Assembly: GCA_028641055.1 (NCBI GenBank)
Contig: CM054063.1
Coordinates: 182,906,756-182,970,755, forward strand
DNA from: Alopecurus myosuroides
Taxonomy: Eukaryota; Streptophyta; Magnoliopsida; Poales; Poaceae
Length of the DNA stretch: 64,000 bases
Direction: 5' to 3'
The stretch's first letter is position 1. The number at the start of each line of letters is the position of its first letter. A program made the position numbers and the translations under genes. Below the pieces are notes generated by a model. That model saw only the letters and a list, made by a program, of their open reading frames with translations. It made no database searches and was not told the DNA's origin. Of this stretch, positions 58,336 to 64,000 are shown in pieces.

Positions 58336-59001
58336 TCTTATCCTGCACGCTTTTTTACTCAAACATTTATCAGATCACCGGGATGCCGGGAGCAGATGTA
58401 TCAGACTATTTTATTCCGTTGCTACTCAATTTTATTTCCACTTGTTATCTTCAATTTAATCATTTTGAGCAGCCCTGGCTCAATGCCGCGTTGCGTTTCC
58501 ATGCGAGTCCCCGAGTTGCATTTCTTATTCACCCTATCTTTTCATCTCTGCTCTACCCGCAACTTGTTGCTTTTTTGGTATTCGAGTCACAAGAGTCAAA
58601 GAGCAGAGCTGCAAATACTTAGCCACTAGAAACAATCATAGTAACGCAGCCCACCACTTAGCCGAAAAGACGAAACAGAGAACAAAAGTAACAAACACTC
58701 TACTCGGTTCCTGCACTTTTTCTTCCTTAGCGATTTTCGTGTGCTCATTGACCTTTTGCTTGTTCTCTTGCTTGCCATGAAGCCGGGTTTCGGACAGCAG
58801 TAGAGTCGAAGAGTTGGCATATAGGTTTAGACACAGTACTCAATACGCTTATGAGTTCTGAAGTGAAGCAACCGAATAGACAAAAGGTAAAGCCGAGTAA
58901 AAACACTTGGAGCAATTTTGGACGAGGGCAGTCCCCGAGAACAATTTCAGATTGCAGAGTAGAATTTCAACTCGGATAAGAGGGTACATACACATCTTTG
59001 C
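58336..59001. other. Convergent non-coding stretch between antisense gene and pol of B
   Basis: About 670 bp between two facing stop codons. No gene. Contains CTACTCGG at 58,700 and phrases of the type gtccccgag shared with the rest of the element. Confidence 0.7.
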
Positions 59002-62000
59002 TTACGAATGAAAACGACGAAGTAGAGCTACATTCCAAGGGCGCTTGGTTTCCTCTCCAGATTTATCTGCCCTGTTCGCCTGTGGTGGGCGCACATCTAC
59101 AAGATAGTAAGCATCGTTGTGCAGCGCTTTGCTCACAATGAAGGGCCCTTCCCATGGAGGAGACAACTTGTGCATCCCGGCTGTGCGCTGCACAAGCCTA
59201 AGGACCATGTCTCCTTCTCGAAAAACCCTTGGGTTCACCTTTCGGCTATGATAACGCCGCAGGTTTTGCTGGTAGATAGCCGAACGTGACAGAGTCAGCT
59301 CTCTTGCTTCTTCAAGCAGGTCAACATCGTTTTCTCGAGCTTCTCTCGCCTCCACCTCAGTGTAGAGGGCTACTCAGGGGGAGTCATGCTCTAAGTCTAT
59401 TGGCAACACGGCCTCAGCCCCGTATACCAAGAAGAATGGCGTGTAGCCGGTTGACCGGTTAGGGGTAGTCCTTAGACTCCACAACACCGCTGGCAACTCG
59501 TCTAACCAACACCCAGGTGTTTTCAGCAGCGGCTCCATCAGCCTTGGCTTTATGCCTGCCAGTACCATGCCATTTGCCCTTTCGACTTGCCCATTGGAAG
59601 CAGGGTGCGCGACTGACGCAACGTCTAGTCGGATATGCTTATCTCTGCAGAACCGCACCAGTGCTCCCTCAGCAAAGTTTGTGCCGTTGTCGGTGATGAT
59701 ACTGTGCGGGTAGCCATATCTCAGGATTATGTCCTTCACGAATTTCACAGCTGTGGCCCCATCACACCTCCGAATAGGTTTCACTTCGATCCATTTGGTG
59801 AACTTGTCCACCATGACCAGGATGTGAGTCATGTTGCCTCTAGCCGGCTGGAAAGGCCCAACCATGTCCAAACACCAAACAGCAAATGGCCAGGTGATAG
59901 GAATTGTTTTCAACTCGGAAGCAGGCATGTGAATCTTACTTGCGAACATCTGGCAGCCTGTGCACTTCCTCACGATATCCTCAGCCTGCTGTAGTGCTGT
60001 GAGCCAATAGAATCCATGCCGGAAAGCTTTCTGGACCAGCGCCCGAGAAGAGGCATGGTGCCCGCATTCTCCTTGGTGTATCTCTATCAGGATCTCTTCT
60101 CCTTCTGCTGGATCCACACAACGTTGCAGCACGCCAGTGGCACTCCTCTTGTGCAGTACATCTCGGACAATAGTATAGCCCTTGGATCTTCTCTGAATCT
60201 GCCTTGCAGTCACCTCATCTTCAGGTAGAGTGCCGTCCCTTAGAAAGGATAATATGGGCATAGCCCAACTCGGTGTCTCCCGTGCGGGAAACACTGGTTC
60301 GTCCAGTTCCATTGGGACAGGCTCTTGTGGTTGCTCAGGAGGAGTAGGAGCGCTTCTCTGTAGCCCTGATCGGTTGGCAAGGACCTCCTCAATGAATGCG
60401 ACAGCCTCTGGATTAAGGACAGCAGTCCCCGAGTAAGGAATGGCAGTCCCCGGGTAAAGAGTGGCAGTCCCCGAGTAGGGAGTGGCAGTCTCCGAGTAGG
60501 GAGTGGCAGTCCCCGAGTAGGGAGTGGCAGTCCCCGAGTAGAGGACGGCAGTCCCCGGGTTTCCTGCAGCACTCTCCCAGTCAATCTCCATTGGATCAGA
60601 TTCCTCACTTGGCAGAGAAGGAACAAATATAGACTCCGAGTTGGGAGAAGGCTTGATGGATGGCTTCCTCAAATGCTCCAAGGCGATTCCCGCCGGGATG
60701 GATTGCCGAGAAGATCCCAACTTGGATAACTCGTCTGCTGCTTCGTTCTCTGCTCGGTGAATGTGCTGGAACTCACAACCTTCGAAGAACCCAGTCATAG
60801 ACTGCACCAGGAAGCGATACGATGCCATGTTGGCATCCAAAGCATCCCAAGTGCCCGAGACTTGCTGCACCACCAGATCTGAATCTCCATAGCATATGAT
60901 GCGCTGCACTCCAACTTCCTTGGCTACTCGCAAGCCATGTACCACTGCCTCATACTCTGCAACATTGTTGGACGCCTTGAAATGAATCTGCAGCACATAC
61001 TTGAGTTGATCTCGCTTGGGTGATGTAAGCACAACACCAGCACCAAGGCCTTCTTTCACCTTCGAGCCATCAAAGTGCATCTTCCAGTAATTGGAAACTG
61101 GAGCAGGAGGTTCATACTGCACCTCGGCCCAGTCCACAAGAAATTCCGCCAGGACCTGAGACTTGATGGCTTCTCTTCTCGTATACGCGGGAGCATATGC
61201 TGCTAGCTCGATTGCCCACTTGGCTACTCTGCCACTCGCCTCCTTGTTGCCCATGATATCCGAGATGGGAGCAGAGCTCACAACTGTGATAGGGTGCTCC
61301 TGGAAATAATGCTTCAGCTTCCTAGCGCCCAGGTACACACCATATGTCATCTTCTGGTAATGCGGATAGTTTTGCTTTGAACTGGACAACACTTCGCTGA
61401 GATAGTATACTGGGCGCTGCACACTCTTGCCTTCTTCTTCTCGCTCCACCACAATCACCACGCTGACTACTCGGTTAGTCGCAGCAATGTACAGCAGCAT
61501 CGGCTCCTTGGGTAGCGGACTAGCCAAGATGGGAGCACTAGCCAGCATTGCTTTCAGCTCATTGAATGCCACATCCGCTTGCGGAGTCCAGACAAACTTG
61601 TCACTTTTCTTCATCAGTTGGTACAGAGGCAGGGCCTTCTCGCCCATTCGACCCAGAAAACGGCTCAGAGATGCCAAACAACCTGTGAACTTCTGCACAT
61701 CTTTCAATGATCTCGGTAAAGACATGCTCTCAATGGCTTTTATCTTAGAAGGATTGGCTTCAATGCCCCGACTAGAAACCAGAAAACCGAGTAGCTTTCC
61801 AGCCGGTACCCCAAAGGTGCACTTACTCGGATTCAGTTTCATTTTGTACTTGCGTAGGTTAGCGAAGGTTTCCTCCAGGTCGGCAAGCAGAGTATGTGTT
61901 TTATTCGTTTTGATGACAATGTCATCTACGTACACCTGCACATTCTTGCCGAGCTGGTCGTGCAAGCATTTCTGCATGCATCTCTGATAGGTTGCACCCG

Positions 62001-62535
62001 CATTCCTCAAGCCAAAACACATGACACGATAGCAATAAGCCCCGTACGGGGTAATGAAAGCAGTCTTTATTTGATCAGAAGGATTGAGTGCAATCTGGTG
62101 AAAACCAGAGTAGGCATCTATGAAAGACAACAGTTCACAACCAGCAGTGGAATCGATCACCTGATCGATGCGAGGTAGCGGGAAAGGATCCTTGGGGCAT
62201 GCCTTGTTCAAGTCGGTGTAGTCGACGCACATGCGCCACGCAGTGGCAGCCTTGGGATCCTCCTTCTTCTTCTCGACCATGACCGGGTTGGCTAGCCAAT
62301 CCGGATGCAGCACCTCCATGATGAAATTGCTTATCAGTAACTTAGTGATCTGGTCACCAATGGCCTTCCTTCTCTCATCTCCGAAGCGGCGCATAGCCTG
62401 CTTCACTGGTTTGGCGTCAGGACGCACATGCAAAGAGTGCTCAACCAACTCCCTCGGGACTCCTGGTAGATCTTCATTGGACCAGGCGAATACATCCCGA
62501 TTCTCACGGAGGAAGTGGATGAGCTCGCTTTCCTA
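59002..62535 (-). pseudogene. Pol of element B: reverse transcriptase, RNase H, second RNase H, integrase
   Basis: RT carries LSFIDAYSGFHQI and YVDDI (61,921-61,935), both intact. It is followed by the degenerate native RNase H and a second, archaeal-type RNase H (MHFDGSKVKEGLGAG, NNVAEYEAVVHGL, CYGDSDLVVQQ), the hallmark of the Tat lineage. A linker with seven 7-residue repeats (SGTATPY) leads to integrase with its HHCC finger (GHHASSRALV, CTGCQ) and D,D,E (WCLDMVGPF, IITDNGTNF, SNGQVERANG). Two stops break it: TAG at 62533-62535 just after protease, and TGA at 59374-59376 in the integrase tail, where A1 has CGA. No frameshift was seen within pol, so decay is slight. Confidence 0.92.
60420..60566 (-). 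repeat. 21-bp minisatellite in pol linker, seven copies
   Basis: The phrase gcagtccccgagtagggagt recurs with period 21 (at 60422, 60443, 60464, 60485, 60506, 60527, 60548). It encodes seven repeats of SGTATPY between the second RNase H and integrase. Four units contain CCGAGTAG. Confidence 0.9.
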
Positions 62536-63962
62536 TTTCTCCGCCAACCCGGAGCCAATGATGGCTACGCGGTCGGGGAACTCGGGGTCGACCTGGACCT
62601 TCTTTGTCTCCTTGGCAGCTTGGAAAGCAGTACCGTGCTGGGTACTCGGCACACCTTGTGCGCCAGCTTGTGCGGACTGAGCCATGGCCACCACCTCGTA
62701 CATCTTCTTCTTCTCGGCAGCAATCACCATCGACTCCGCCAACTGGGAGCTAGCAGAGGCACACTCCATGGACTTCTTGTAATCTCCAGAGATGGTGATG
62801 ATGCCATTGGGACCAGGGATCTTCATCTTCAGATAAGCCACATGTGTAGAGGCCATGAACTTGCTCAGAGCAGGCCTGCCGAGTAGAGCATGATAGGGGC
62901 TCTGATGATCCACCACCTCGAACTGCAGGCGCTCTGTGCGGCAGTTCTCCCGGGTACCGAATAGCACATCGATCCACACTCGGCCAATCGGGTTGCACGA
63001 GATCCCGGGCACAATGCCATGGAAGGTGGTCTTGCTAGGCAGCATCATGTTCTCGGCCAGGCCAAGCTTCTCGAGTGTGTCCTTGTACACAATGTTGATA
63101 CTGCTGCCGTTGTCGATTAGCACCTTGCTGAACCTCACATTCTTCTCCGGACCCAGGAAGGTAGGATCCAGCACCAAGGCATAGCTACCCGGATTGGGCA
63201 TCACCTTGGGATGATCTGCTCGGGTCCACCTGATCTCCTGGTCACACCAATACATGTAGTGAGGGACAGCAGGAATCACTGCATTGACCTCCATGGCCCG
63301 CCTGTGCTGTGATTGCTTGTCGACTGGCTCAGAAGTGAAGATCATGTAACTCTCGTGGTGCTCTTGGTACTGATTGGAGCCATTGCCCCCATTGTTGCCA
63401 TTGTTGTTGTTGCCCTGGTAGTTGTTGTTGCGGTTGTAGTTGTTGTTGTTGTTGCGGTATCTCTCATTGTTGAAGTTCTGGTTGGCTCCTAAAGCCACTT
63501 GGTTCACATTCTCTCTTCTCGGGTACACTGGCGGCCGAGCTGCGGGTGCGCGAGTAGGCTGCACATTGGCATTGGCTGCTGGCAGGGGAGGAGGAGGAGG
63601 CAAGCCATCACTCTTGATCGCCTCCCACCACTCGCACTGCCGAGTAGTGTGGTTAGCAGGCCTCGAGGGGTGGTGAGTGTGAAAGCTGCATGGGCCATCC
63701 TTCATGTCATCGAGACAAACTTCTTCGGCTGCTCGGAGTTCCCGCTACCCGACTGAGAGGTGCGAAATGGCTTCTTGTTGCCTTGGCCCTGGTTCTGGTT
63801 TTGCCCGTAGGCTCCAGTAGGTTTCTGCCTCTGGCTGCCACCAGCTCCAACAGTCACTGCATTCACCTCTTCGGGATCATACCGATTATCTACTCGGCGC
63901 TTGTTGCGGAACTCGTTGCGCTTGCTGTTGCTGAAGTTTCTTCTCGGCTCAGAGGAGTCCAT
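62533..63962 (-). pseudogene. Gag-protease region of element B (partial), one frame change
   Basis: The right part (63,962-63,702) is a Gln/Asn/Gly-rich Gag segment (GQNQNQGQGNKKPFR) ending KKFVSMT. The frame then changes by one base near 63,705. It goes on with a CHHC zinc motif (CSFHTHHPSRPANHTTRQC), like that of A2, then an Asn-rich stretch and an aspartic protease with IDNGSSINIVY. A missing base explains the shift better than programmed slippage, as no slippery heptamer is visible. It leads into pol across the TAG stop at 62533. The capsid part lies outside the window. Confidence 0.88.
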
Positions 63963-64000
63963 CAGTGGCTGAGTAGGATCACCAAGTGCGTACTGATCCG

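Larger units (their letters stand above)
51911..64000 (-). mobile_element. Ty3/gypsy Tat-lineage element B, 3' LTR to gag (5' end outside window)
   Basis: From right to left on the - strand: gag (partial), protease, RT, RNase H, second RNase H, integrase, then a convergent antisense gene on the + strand and a 3' LTR of 866 bp. Same plan as A1 and A2 but a clearly different family. Left flank is aaaga (51906-51910); the matching duplication is outside. The 8-mer CCGAGTAG/CTACTCGG is scattered through LTR, introns and coding parts. Confidence 0.93.

Noticed and set aside
1..64000. CRISPR arrays, tRNA or rRNA genes, bacterial-type operons
   Set aside because: None found. Spliced genes and plant retrotransposons show nuclear plant DNA; the tRNA-like strings are primer-binding sites only.

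Overview
The window looks like nuclear DNA of a grass (Poaceae). It holds the plant retrotransposon lineages Tat/RIRE2, Reina, Angela/BARE and a Tork-type copia, a CACTA DNA transposon, GT-AG introns, and one plant cell-wall gene whose first exon is much more GC-rich than the second. I cannot name the species. About 95% of the window is transposable elements nested inside one another. Only about 4 kb (42.2-46.4 kb) looks like host genic DNA.

Layout. 1-6571: 3' part of a Ty3/gypsy Tat-lineage element on the + strand (A1): integrase end, a spliced antisense gene, 3' LTR. 6572-7430: unidentified, LTR-like. 7431-10292: right end of a CACTA transposon, inserted in the 3' LTR of an old Angela/BARE-like copia element on the - strand (10293-26079). 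That copia element is also split at 13930-22687 by an unusual element with two 4.14-kb LTRs around only 471 bp. 26080-26926: gag start and 5' LTR of another Tat-type gypsy element, which the Angela element entered. 27172-42233: a 5-kb Reina-like chromovirus (- strand, target duplication TTACC) split by a 9,988-bp Tat-type element (A2, 31019-41006, - strand, target duplication CAACA) that keeps gag-protease and its antisense gene but lacks most of RT, RNase H and integrase. 42745-45555: an apparently intact two-exon GH17 beta-1,3-glucanase gene with X8 domain and GPI-type tail. 45970-46294 (-): a two-exon gene for a 59-residue secreted peptide with eight cysteines. 47099-51910: a decayed copia element (+). 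51911-64000: 3' LTR, antisense gene, pol and part of gag of a second Tat family (B, - strand), which runs off the right edge.

How it fits together. The same layout recurs in A1, A2 and B. The sense strand carries gag-protease-RT-RNase H-integrase. Between integrase and the 3' LTR lies an antisense gene with its own TATA box, several introns, a conserved N-terminal domain and a coiled-coil acidic C-terminal part. Each family is also strewn with its own short word: CCGAGTAG/CTACTCGG in B, and CCGGGT/ACCCGG in A1 and A2. A spliced antisense gene beside a dispersed family-specific word is the most interesting pattern here. The second is the young insertion with giant LTRs and almost no interior.
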